Assembly: GCA_963745775.1 (NCBI GenBank)
Contig: CAVUYY010000009.1
Span: 186,001 to 250,000, forward strand
Reading direction: 5' to 3'
From: Gaiellasilicea sp963745775
GTDB taxonomy: Bacteria; Actinomycetota; Thermoleophilia; Gaiellales; Gaiellaceae
DNA: 64,000 nt
In this document: positions 45,432 to 52,629 of the stretch, one piece after another
Layout of the letters: every line of letters begins with the position of its first letter
Numbering within the stretch: position 1 is the first letter of the stretch
Made by a program: the position numbers and the translations under genes
The notes under the pieces: generated by a model
Database searches by the model: none
What the model was told of the DNA's origin: nothing
What the model saw: the letters and a program-made list of their open reading frames with translations, nothing else

Positions 45432-47402
45432 CTAGGAGGTCGAGGCGGCGGGCGTGCCGGACGGCTCGTCGAGCGACGTCCGCTCGACCTCCCGCACCTC
45501 GTAGACCTCGAGCACGTCGCCTTCCTTGACGTCGTTGAAGCTGTCGAGCAGGATCCCGCACTCGAACCCTTCGGCCACCTCGCGCGCGTCTTCCTTGAAG
45601 CGCTTGAGCTGCGAGATCGTCGTGTCGTAGATCACGGTGCCGTCGCGGACGACGCGAACCTGGCCGTTTCTGCGGATCACGCCCGAGGTGACCATGCAGC
45701 CGGCGATCGTGCCGAGGCGCGAGACCTTGAAGAGCGCGCGGACCTCGGCCTCGCCGATCGTCTCCTCGGTCTGGACGGCCGTGAGCATCCCGACGAGCGC
45801 CTGCTCGATGTCCTCGGTGAGCTGGTAGATCACGCGGTAGGTGCGGATGTCGACGCCCTCGCGCTCGGCGAGCTGTCGCGCCTCGACGTTCGGACGGACG
45901 TTGAAGCCGACGACGAGCGCCTGCGAGGCCGCGGCGAGCATGATGTCGCCCTCGGTGATCCCGCCGACGCCCTGGTGGACGACGTTGACGCGCACCTCGG
46001 GGTGCTGGATCTTCGCGAGCTCCGAGACGGCGGCCTCGACCGACCCGCCGACGTCGCCCTTCAGGATCAGGTTCAGATCCTGGACGGCACCCTCCTGGAG
46101 CTGCGAGAAGAGGGACTCGAGCGAGACGCCGGACTTCGAGCGCTGGGCGTGCTGCTCGGTGCGGAGCCGCTGGCCGCGGCGCTGGGCGACGGAGCGCGCC
46201 TCGCGCTCGGTCTCGACGACGCGCGCGAGCTCGCCGGCAGGCGGTGGCGTGTCGAAGCCGAGGATCTCGATCGGAGTGCCCGGCCGTGCCTCGGGAACCT
46301 TCTCGCCGCGGTAGTCATAGAGCGCGCGAACCTTCCCGTGCGCGTCGCCGGCGACGATCGCGTCGCCGACGCGCAGGGTGCCGCGCTGGACGAGCATCGT
46401 CGCCACAGGCCCGCGGCCGACGTCGAGCCGCGACTCGACGATCGGGCCGGATGCCTCCGCCTTCGCGTTCGCGGTCAGCTCGAGCTCGGCGTCGGCGACG
46501 AGCAGGATCCGCTCGAGCAGGTCGTCGAGGTTCAGCTTCTGCTTGGCGGAGACGTAGGAGAACTGCGTCGTGCCACCCCAGTCCTCGGGCTGGAGGCCCT
46601 CGGCGGCGAGGTCGGCCTTGACCCGGTCGGGATTCGCATCCGGCAAGTCGACCTTGTTCACCGCGACGACGATCGGGACCTCGGCCGCGCGGGCGTGGGA
46701 GATCGACTCCTTCGTCTGCGGCATCACCGAGTCGTCGGCGGCGACGACGAGCACGGCGATGTCCGTCACCTTCGCGCCACGCGCGCGCATCGCCGTGAAG
46801 GCCTCGTGGCCCGGGGTGTCGAGGAACGTGACCTTGCGGCCGCCGACGTCGACCTGGTAGGCGCCGATGTGCTGGGTGATCCCGCCGGCCTCGGTCGCGA
46901 CGACGGAGGTCTCGCGGATCGCGTCGAGCAGCGAGGTCTTGCCGTGGTCGACGTGACCCATGATCGTGACGACCGGCGGGCGCGCCGTCAGATCCTCGGC
47001 GGAGTCGTCGAAGACCTCCGGCAGCTCCTCCTCGTCGGCCGCGTGCTTGATCGTGATCTCGCGGTCGACCTCGACCGCGATCAGCTCGACCTCCTCGTCG
47101 GAGAGCGATTGCGTGATCTGAACCATGTTGCCGAGGTTCATCATGATCTTGATGATCTGGGCGGCTCCGATCCCGAGCGCCTGCGAGAGGTCGCGGACTG
47201 TCACGCCCGACGGGACGGTGACCGGACCGGTCGGGGCGACGACCTCCTGCTTCTCGCGCTTCGGCGCGGCGTCGCGCCGATCGCGAGCCTGGCGCGGATT
47301 CGGCCGGTTGCCGCTGTCGATCACGACACGGCGCTTCCGCCCGGGCGCGCCCTGGCGGGGCCGGATCGGGCGGTTCGGCTTGTTGGGTCCTCCGTCAGCC
47401 AT
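45432..47402 (-). CDS. infB: Translation initiation factor IF-2
   Basis: GTPase that places fMet-tRNA on the 30S subunit. 656 aa, with a short N-terminal extension compared with many Actinobacteria. IF2-N domain (VTVRDLSQALGIGAAQIIK), G1 GHVDHGKTSLLD, G2 AGGITQHIGAY, G3 FLDTPGHEAF, G4 VAVNKVDLPDA, G5 VSAKQKLNLDD. C2 domain ends GTIAGCMVTSGVIRRNGQVR and LLDSFNDVKEGDVLEVYEV. Complete. Confidence 0.97.
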   Translation of the reverse strand: MADGGPNKPNRPIRPRQGAPGRKRRVVIDSGNRPNPRQARDRRDAAPKREKQEVVAPTGPVTVPSGVTVRDLSQALGIGAAQIIKIMMNLGNMVQITQSLSDEEVELIAVEVDREITIKHAADEEELPEVFDDSAEDLTARPPVVTIMGHVDHGKTSLLDAIRETSVVATEAGGITQHIGAYQVDVGGRKVTFLDTPGHEAFTAMRARGAKVTDIAVLVVAADDSVMPQTKESISHARAAEVPIVVAVNKVDLPDANPDRVKADLAAEGLQPEDWGGTTQFSYVSAKQKLNLDDLLERILLVADAELELTANAKAEASGPIVESRLDVGRGPVATMLVQRGTLRVGDAIVAGDAHGKVRALYDYRGEKVPEARPGTPIEILGFDTPPPAGELARVVETEREARSVAQRRGQRLRTEQHAQRSKSGVSLESLFSQLQEGAVQDLNLILKGDVGGSVEAAVSELAKIQHPEVRVNVVHQGVGGITEGDIMLAAASQALVVGFNVRPNVEARQLAEREGVDIRTYRVIYQLTEDIEQALVGMLTAVQTEETIGEAEVRALFKVSRLGTIAGCMVTSGVIRRNGQVRVVRDGTVIYDTTISQLKRFKEDAREVAEGFECGILLDSFNDVKEGDVLEVYEVREVERTSLDEPSGTPAASTS

Positions 47403-47408
47403 TCAGGG

Positions 47409-47645
47409 TCAAGTGTAGAGACGTGCGAGAGCCGGATCGACCGTGACGTTGCTCCGCAGGACGCGTGAGAACGCCCGCCGGGCGATGGCTCGCTCGAAGC
47501 AGGCGAGCCGCCGGCAGGTGTAGGCCCCGCGGCCAGGCAGGAGCCGTCCGGGAACGAGCGCGCCGGCCTGGACGGCAAAGCGCAGGAGCTCCGCCTGCGG
47601 CGCCTTGCGCCCGCAGCCCACGCACGTTCGTTCCGGCGAGCTCAT
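47409..47645 (-). CDS. YlxR-family (DUF448) nucleic-acid-binding protein
   Basis: 78 aa. ERTCVGCGRKAPQAELLRF and GRGAYTCRRLACFERAIARRAFSRVLR match YlxR, a small protein always found between nusA and infB. Family members bind RNA or nucleoid DNA, or modulate RNase P in some species. ATG overlaps the nusA stop as ATGA. Confidence 0.9.
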   Translation of the reverse strand: MSSPERTCVGCGRKAPQAELLRFAVQAGALVPGRLLPGRGAYTCRRLACFERAIARRAFSRVLRSNVTVDPALARLYT

Positions 47646-49093
47646 CGTTCAGCGGTCTCGGCCTCCGCGGTCGCGTCCGTCGGGGCGTTTCCGGTCTCGC
47701 CGGCGGACGGCGCAATCGGCGGCTCGCCTTCGCCGGGGCCCTCGGCCTCGACCGCGGCAACGGCCGCGATCTCCGCCTCGAGCGCCGCCGGCTCAAGCGC
47801 CTCCTCGCCGGGATCGGGCGCCTCAGCCTCGGTTCCGACCAGAGCCTGGTGGGCCGGGACGCCGCAGTACTTGGAGCCCGGCAGCGACGCGTTCGGGCAG
47901 CGCTTGCCGTTCGTGAGCACGGCGGCACAGCGGCCGGTGTACTCCTCGCCGTCGGCGCCCTCGCCGCCGAAGGCCGCCTCGGCCTCGGCGCGGGCGAACT
48001 CCTCGTCGGACTGGATGTCGACCTTCCAGCCGGTCAGCCGCGCGGCGAGGCGGGCGTTCAGGCCCTCCTTGCCGATCGCGAGCGCGAGCTGGTCGTTCGG
48101 GACGACGACCGTCGCTTCCTTGGTGTCGTCGTCGATGTAGACCTCGCGCACGCGCGCGGGCGAGAGCGCCTTCGCGACGAAGCGGGCGGGCTCGGTGTTC
48201 CACGGGATGATGTCGATCTTCTCGCCGCGCAGCTCCGAGACGACCATGCGGACGCGCGAGCCGCGAGGCCCGACGCAGGCGCCGACCGGGTCGACGCCCT
48301 GGGCGTGCGACTCGACCGCGATCTTCGTCCGGTAGCCGGGCTCGCGCGCGACGCCGCGGATCTCGACGAGCCCGTCGGCGATCTCGGGCACCTCGAGCTC
48401 GAAGAGCGTCTTGATCAGCTCGGGATCGCGGCGCGAGAGGATCACCTGCGGCCCCTTCGTCCCGGAGCGGACTTCGGTGATCACGGCCTTGATCCGCGAG
48501 CCCTGTTCGTAGCGCTCCCCGTCGACCTGCTCGGAGCGCGGCAGCAGCGCCTCCACCTTGCCGAGGTCGACGAGCACGTTGTTCCGGTCGCCGGCCTGCT
48601 GGACGATCCCGGTCACGACCTCGCTCTGGCGGTCGACGTACTCCTCGTACATCATCGCGCGCTCGGCCTCGCGGATCCGCTGCTGGATCACCTGCTTCGC
48701 CGTCTGCGCCGCGATCCGGCCGAAGTTGTCAGGGGTCACGTCGGCGCGCTCGATCTGCTCCTCGGGCACCTGCGACCAGTCGAGATCGAGGTCGTCCTCG
48801 TTGATCAGCGTGTGCTGGCGCTCGCCGGTCTCGACCTCGAGGCGCTCGAGCTCGTCGAGCTTCGCCTCCATCGCCTCCTCGAGCAGCCTCGCTTCGAGAT
48901 CGCCGGGGATCACGATCGAGTAGACACGGAACTCGCCCTCGTCGTCGAGCTCGACGACCGCATGACGGCTCGCACCCGGCGTCTTCTTGTAAGCGGCGAG
49001 GAGCGCGTCCTCGAGGGCGTCGACGAGCGTGTCGCTCTCGATCCCCTTCTCGCGCTCGATCGTGCGCACTGCTTCCAGGATCTCCTGAGACAT
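47642..49093 (-). CDS. nusA: Transcription factor NusA with an extra C-terminal Cys/His motif
   Basis: 483 aa. N-terminal RNAP-binding domain (EILEAVRTIEREKGIESDTL), S1 (GIVQQAGDRNNVLVDLGKVEA), KH1 and KH2 (VGACVGPRGSRVRMVVSELRG; QLALAIGKEGLNARLAARLTG). After the KH domains comes a segment not usual in NusA: C389, C399, C410 and H415 in a C-x9-C-x10-C-x4-H layout (GRCAAVLTNGKRC ... GSKYCGVPAH). It is followed by ~65 acidic, Ala-rich residues. It regulates pausing, termination and antitermination. Start is 5 bp after the rimP stop. Confidence 0.95.
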   Translation of the reverse strand: MSQEILEAVRTIEREKGIESDTLVDALEDALLAAYKKTPGASRHAVVELDDEGEFRVYSIVIPGDLEARLLEEAMEAKLDELERLEVETGERQHTLINEDDLDLDWSQVPEEQIERADVTPDNFGRIAAQTAKQVIQQRIREAERAMMYEEYVDRQSEVVTGIVQQAGDRNNVLVDLGKVEALLPRSEQVDGERYEQGSRIKAVITEVRSGTKGPQVILSRRDPELIKTLFELEVPEIADGLVEIRGVAREPGYRTKIAVESHAQGVDPVGACVGPRGSRVRMVVSELRGEKIDIIPWNTEPARFVAKALSPARVREVYIDDDTKEATVVVPNDQLALAIGKEGLNARLAARLTGWKVDIQSDEEFARAEAEAAFGGEGADGEEYTGRCAAVLTNGKRCPNASLPGSKYCGVPAHQALVGTEAEAPDPGEEALEPAALEAEIAAVAAVEAEGPGEGEPPIAPSAGETGNAPTDATAEAETAER

Positions 49094-49098
49094 CTCCC

Positions 49099-49539
49099 CT
49101 ACTTTCTCTCTTCGGTGTAGACCAGGTTGCCACGGACGATCTCGTCGTACGGGATCTCGAGCTCCTCGCCGCCCGCCTGGACGGTGACCGACCGGTCGCC
49201 GGCGTCGAGCACTGCGGCTCGCAGCTTCTTCTTGCGATCGCTCGTCCGGAGCGAGACCTCGCGGCCGACGACGCTCCGGAAGTGGCCGGCGGTTCGGAGC
49301 GGCCGCTCGAGCCCGGGCGAGGAGACGTCGATCGCGTAGTCCCGGCGGTAGTCCGCGAGGAGCTCGGTGACGCGCGCGCAGAGTGCGTGGTCGACGCCCT
49401 CGGGGTGGTCGATGAAGACGGTAAAGCGGTCGTCGGAGCTCAGCTCGACCGCGAGCACCTCGACGCCGGGGACGGCTGCCTCGACGTTCTGGCCGATCGC
49501 TCGCTGCAGGGTCTGCTCCTTGTCGTGTGTGGTGCTCAT
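49099..49539 (-). CDS. rimP: Ribosome maturation factor RimP
   Basis: 146 aa. EVLAVELSSDDRFTVFIDHP, VDHALCARVTELLADY, YAIDVSSPGLERPLRTAGHF, VVGREVSLRTSDRKK, IPYDEIVRGNLV are RimP hallmarks; acts in 30S assembly. First gene of the rimP-nusA-ylxR-infB operon. AGGTG lies 9 nt before ATG, just after a hairpin and T run (see the attenuator). Confidence 0.95.
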   Translation of the reverse strand: MSTTHDKEQTLQRAIGQNVEAAVPGVEVLAVELSSDDRFTVFIDHPEGVDHALCARVTELLADYRRDYAIDVSSPGLERPLRTAGHFRSVVGREVSLRTSDRKKKLRAAVLDAGDRSVTVQAGGEELEIPYDEIVRGNLVYTEERK

Positions 49540-49552
49540 CGCGGCTTCACCT

Positions 49553-49581
49553 CACAAAAAATGGGCGCCGCGCGCCCATTT
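49553..49581 (-). terminator. Intrinsic terminator / attenuator directly before rimP
   Basis: On the gene strand the 10-bp stem AAATGGGCGC / GCGCCCATTT (loop of 3 nt) runs straight into a T run, then TGTGAGGTGA containing the rimP ribosome site. Stem arms are 49572-49581 and 49559-49568 on the + numbering. A terminator only ~20 nt before the first gene of an operon suggests leader control of the operon that encodes NusA itself. Alternatively it ends a transcript from the upstream gene. Confidence 0.7.
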
Positions 49582-49608
49582 CGTCCAGCAACTGAAAATG
49601 GTCTGGGC

Positions 49609-49636
49609 AGTGTAGCAAGCGCCCTGAGCAGCCCAA
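49609..49636 (-). promoter_or_regulatory. Candidate rimP operon promoter
   Basis: Gene-strand -35 TTGGGC (49631-49636), 16-bp spacer, and -10 TACACT preceded by TGC (extended -10 form, 49609-49614). Transcription would begin near 49602, giving a ~60-nt leader that contains the hairpin at 49559-49581. Confidence 0.45.
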
Positions 49637-49752
49637 TCCAGAGGCGGTGAGGTGCACCGGCCGACGACTCTGGTGCCGTCGAACTTCCGAAGTGCCGGCC
49701 GGCGCCGTCGCTTCTTCACCGGCGGTCGCGGCTTTCCTCCGCGGCCGCCTCG

Positions 49753-50664
49753 TCAGCGCGGCGCCGCGTGCCCGCGCCAGGTGAGCTTCTGGGCGCCGTC
49801 CTTCGCGACGACGACCGTGAGGAGCCACTCGCCTCCCTGGCCGCGCCCGATTCTGAGCCGGCAGTCGAAACGCGGCTTCCGCCCCACCTGGGTGCAGGAG
49901 ACCTGGACGTTGTCGACGAGGAGATTCGTCTTCTTGTCGAGCAGCTCGGCGGGGACCCAGAGGGCGACGCGCTCCTGCAGCTGCACGAGCGTTCGCGCCT
50001 CGACCTCGCTCCTCGTCGGGATCCAGCTTCCGCTGCCGGCGGCGGGCCGTGCTGCCGTCGGCTTCGCGCGCGGCACGGGTGCAGCTTTCGTGGGCGAGGT
50101 GCGTGCGGGAACGGCGGCGGCCGGCGGGAGCGCCGGCAGGGCGGCGCGCGGCGGCAGAGCGGGCCGGGCGGCGCTTGGCGCCTGGGTCGGTCGAGGTCTC
50201 GCCGGCTTCGTCGCCGGCTTCGTCGCCGGCCTCGATCCGGGTTGGGGCACGCTCGCCGGTGGCCTGGGGGCGGCCGACGCCGAGATGGGCGGCGTGGCGA
50301 CCCTCCCTGTCTGCGCGACCTGCGCGATCGGATCGTCGAGGAGCTGAGCCTGCACCTCGCTCGCCACCATCCCGACCGCAACGGCGCCGAGCAGCAGCGC
50401 CGGGATCGCGGTGGCGAATGCGCCGACGGCGCGCGCCGCGACGGCACGCCGGCGAGGAAGCGATCCGATCTGCTCGGGCGGCGCCGTCACCTCCGCCTGT
50501 AGGACGCGCACGCGTGGCGACGGTTGCGGGTGAGGTGCGTCGCTCAACCGCTCGCGAGCGAGCCTTGCGAGGTCGGGGTCGACCAGCACGAGCTCCGGGC
50601 TGACCACCAAGTCGGGCTCCGGGCGATTCACGGAATCCATCGGGTTTCTTTCGTCGATCGACAT
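49753..50664 (-). CDS. Membrane-anchored Pro/Ala-rich protein of unknown function
   Basis: 303 aa from ATG 50664 (ATG 50640, MDSVNRPEPD, is possible). A cytoplasmic N-terminal part (PDLVVSPELVLVDPDLARLA...) is followed by one membrane helix (AVGAFATAIPALLLGAVAVGMVA). Then comes a long Pro/Ala/Thr/Lys linker (PATKPATKPARPRPTQAPSA), and a C-terminal domain of ~95 residues with two Cys (VQVSCTQVG; FDCRLRIG) ending TWRGHAAPR. The layout suggests a protein anchored in the membrane with a wall-spanning linker. No family recognised. Confidence 0.65.
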   Translation of the reverse strand: MSIDERNPMDSVNRPEPDLVVSPELVLVDPDLARLARERLSDAPHPQPSPRVRVLQAEVTAPPEQIGSLPRRRAVAARAVGAFATAIPALLLGAVAVGMVASEVQAQLLDDPIAQVAQTGRVATPPISASAAPRPPASVPQPGSRPATKPATKPARPRPTQAPSAARPALPPRAALPALPPAAAVPARTSPTKAAPVPRAKPTAARPAAGSGSWIPTRSEVEARTLVQLQERVALWVPAELLDKKTNLLVDNVQVSCTQVGRKPRFDCRLRIGRGQGGEWLLTVVVAKDGAQKLTWRGHAAPR

Positions 50665-51115
50665 CGACTTCCTGGCACGCGGGCGCATGGTAGAGATCGC
50701 CTCGGACAAACGCGGCGTACCGTCAGCGCTCGCTGTTGAGAAGACCGTCACGTGCCCCGAGGGCATCTACGTTCCCCCGCCGATCGCGGGGTGTTAGCGT
50801 AAGGACACGGGGCGCGCCCGGCGACCGCAAATGCCGAGATGCACCTGCTCCCCCAGAGCATCTCGTCTGCGACCGTCGACTTCGGGGAGGAGCCGCACTT
50901 CCCCTGAGGCGCGCCCCCGACAATGCGGTCAGAACGAAGGGGCGGCCGGCCCCCCAGACGCCGCGCCCCTCGGGAAAGCCGCATGTACCCCTAGCGCGAG
51001 CCCTGATCCAGCCGCCCAGTGGGTTTCTATCGCTTACAAATGTGGGGCGAGATCCCCCATCCGGGTGATATTGGACTGAGCGCGAGACGTCGCCGATGAC
51101 GTGATTCAGACCGGC
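50665..51115. other. 451-bp gene-free region with nested inverted repeats
   Basis: No convincing coding frame. It contains two compact sets of inverted repeats at 50809-50984 (listed separately). Further on are GGGGCGAGATCCCC (51043-51056), a short hairpin, and AT-richer sequence (51027-51042) that could hold promoter elements on either strand. It lies between the end of dtd and the start of the anchored Pro/Ala-rich gene, both on the - strand, so it could be that gene's long leader. Confidence 0.5.
50809..50984. ncRNA. Candidate structured RNA, strand undetermined
   Basis: Closing stem 50809-50818 / 50908-50917 (GGGGCGCGCC / GGCGCGCCCC, 10 bp perfect) encloses two hairpins. One is CGAGATGC / GCATCTCG (50835-50842 with 50858-50865); the other is GGGGA / TCCCC (50884-50888 with 50900-50904). 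Together they form a three-way junction of ~109 nt. Five bases later ATGCGG / CCGCAT (50923-50928 with 50979-50984) encloses AGGGGCG / CGCCCCT (50938-50944 with 50964-50970). It does not show the hallmark words of SRP RNA, tmRNA, RNase P RNA or common riboswitches. Confidence 0.4.
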
Positions 51116-51559
51116 TCAGGTCTCGAGGATGATCGTCACCGGCCCGTCGTTCACGAGCTCGATTTCCATCCGCACGCCGAAGACGCCGGTCTGCACCGGC
51201 AGTCCGAGTCTGCTTAGCGACGCGCAGAAGTAGTCGTAGAGCGGCTCTGCGACCTCCGGCCGCGCGGCGTTCGAGAAATCCGGGCGAGTTCCCTTCTGGC
51301 GTCTGCTCTCCGCCAGCAGCGTGAACTGGCTGACGACGAGCGCCGCGCCGCCGGTGTCGAGGAGCGAGCGATCGAAGCGACCGGTGTCGTCCGGGAAGAT
51401 CCGGAGCCGCGCGATCTTGCCGGCCAGCCGGTCGGCGTCTTCCTCGGCGTCGCCCTCCGCGATTCCGAGCAGCACGAGCAAGCCGACGCCGATCTCGCCG
51501 CACACGTCTCCGTCGACGCGGACGCGGGCGCCGCTGACGCGCTGGACGACGACCCTCAC
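51116..51559 (-). CDS. dtd: D-aminoacyl-tRNA deacylase
   Basis: Removes D-amino acids and mischarged glycine from tRNA. 147 aa. MRVVVQRVSGARVRVDGDV, GLLVLLGIAEGDAEEDADRL, ALVVSQFTLLAESRRQKGTRP (SQFTL motif) and MEIELVNDGPVTIILET (NDGPVT motif) are all present. GTG 51559 overlaps the TPR gene stop by 4 bp (GTGA). Confidence 0.96.
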   Translation of the reverse strand: MRVVVQRVSGARVRVDGDVCGEIGVGLLVLLGIAEGDAEEDADRLAGKIARLRIFPDDTGRFDRSLLDTGGAALVVSQFTLLAESRRQKGTRPDFSNAARPEVAEPLYDYFCASLSRLGLPVQTGVFGVRMEIELVNDGPVTIILET

Positions 51560-51936
51560 GCCGAGCTCGGCTCGTCCGGCTCCGACGGCTCGAGATCCAT
51601 GATCCGGTCGGCGTACTGCTCGCTGCTGGGGCTCATCGAGCTCGCGAGCTTGTAGTGACCGTTCGCCTCCGCGTCGCGGCCCTGCTTCTCGAGCGTCCGC
51701 CCGAGCGCGTAGTGCGCGTAGTCGTCCGTGGGCGAGAGGTCGAGAACGACGCGAAACTCCGCTTCCGCCTCTACCCAGCGCTGAATCCGGAAGTAGGCGA
51801 TCCCGAGCGCCTCCCGGATCGAGGCCTTGTCCGGCTCGAGCTTCTTCGCCTTCTCGAGCGCGACGGTGGCCTGCGCAGCCATCCCCCGCTGCAGATGCTC
51901 GCGGCCCTGCTGGTAGAGGTCGTAGGCGTCGGTCAC
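51556..51936 (-). CDS. TPR-repeat protein
   Basis: 126 aa from GTG 51936, overlapping the nucleotidyltransferase stop as GTGA. About three tetratricopeptide units: AYDLYQQGREHLQRGMAAQA, ASIREALGIAYFRIQRWVEAE, DYAHYALGRTLEKQGRDAEA. C-terminal tail is acidic (DLEPSEPDEPSSA). Likely a protein-protein adaptor; partner unknown. Confidence 0.8.
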   Translation of the reverse strand: MTDAYDLYQQGREHLQRGMAAQATVALEKAKKLEPDKASIREALGIAYFRIQRWVEAEAEFRVVLDLSPTDDYAHYALGRTLEKQGRDAEANGHYKLASSMSPSSEQYADRIMDLEPSEPDEPSSA

Positions 51937-52629
51937 AGGCTGCTCAGGTACGGGAAGTTCTCGAGAAGGAGATCGCCCGGGGCGGTCAGGTCGCGCGTCG
52001 GGCCGATCTCGATTGCCGCCACTCGCTCTCCCGCGTCGATCGCCCGTTGAAACGCGGTCGCGAGCTCGTACGGCGCTTCCCCGGGAAGGCTCTCCACCTC
52101 TGCGGCGAGCGATTCGCCGACCGCCCAGAGCGGGGCTCCCACGAACGCGCCCTCGGGATCGAGCAGCCGCTGGACCCGGCCGTCGTCGACGCCGATCCCG
52201 TTCCGGTCCCACAGCGTGCGAGTCGCGACGGCGGACCGCCAACGCACCGGCAGCACCGGAGCTCGCAAACGAGCGGGTGAACCGCTCGATCTCGCCTCGC
52301 TCGAAGACGGTGTCGGCACCCACAACGAGGTACGGCGGATCCGCTTTCGCCGCGACGACCGCGTCTGCCGATCCGTGCGGACCCGCCTGCCGTGCCGTCG
52401 AGAGCGAGACGCCGAACGCCGCGCCGTCCCCGGCGAAGCTCTCGACCTGCTCGGCGAGGTACCCGGTCACGAGCGTCACGTGCGGACAGCCTGCGGCGGC
52501 GAGCTCGCGCAGGAGCAGGGCAAGGACGGGCTTGCCGTCGACCGGCAGCAACGGCTTGGCGTAGCGCTCGGTGAGCGGCCGGAGGCGGCTGCCGACCCCC
52601 GCCGCGATCACCACGGCAGGAAGCGTCAT
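51933..52629 (-). CDS. Sugar-phosphate nucleotidyltransferase (one frame break)
   Basis: ATG 52629: MTLPAVVIAAGVGSRLRPLTE holds the nucleotide-binding GxGxRL.PLT motif, and KPLLPVDGKPVLALLLREL the conserved Lys. Also VTLVTGYLAEQVESF and PYLVVGADTVFERGE. After a frame change near 52245 it continues RNGIGVDDGRVQRLLDPEGA, VGAPLWAVG and the end GDLLLENFPYLSSL. About 231 aa, one short domain without the C-terminal beta-helix. It probably makes an NDP-sugar; the substrate is not evident. ATG overlaps the transglutaminase stop. Confidence 0.82.

Noticed and set aside
50740..51115. A c-di-AMP or other known riboswitch, or 4.5S/6S RNA
   Set aside because: Stem arrangement and single-stranded words do not fit the consensus sequences that can be recalled for those classes; left as unassigned.
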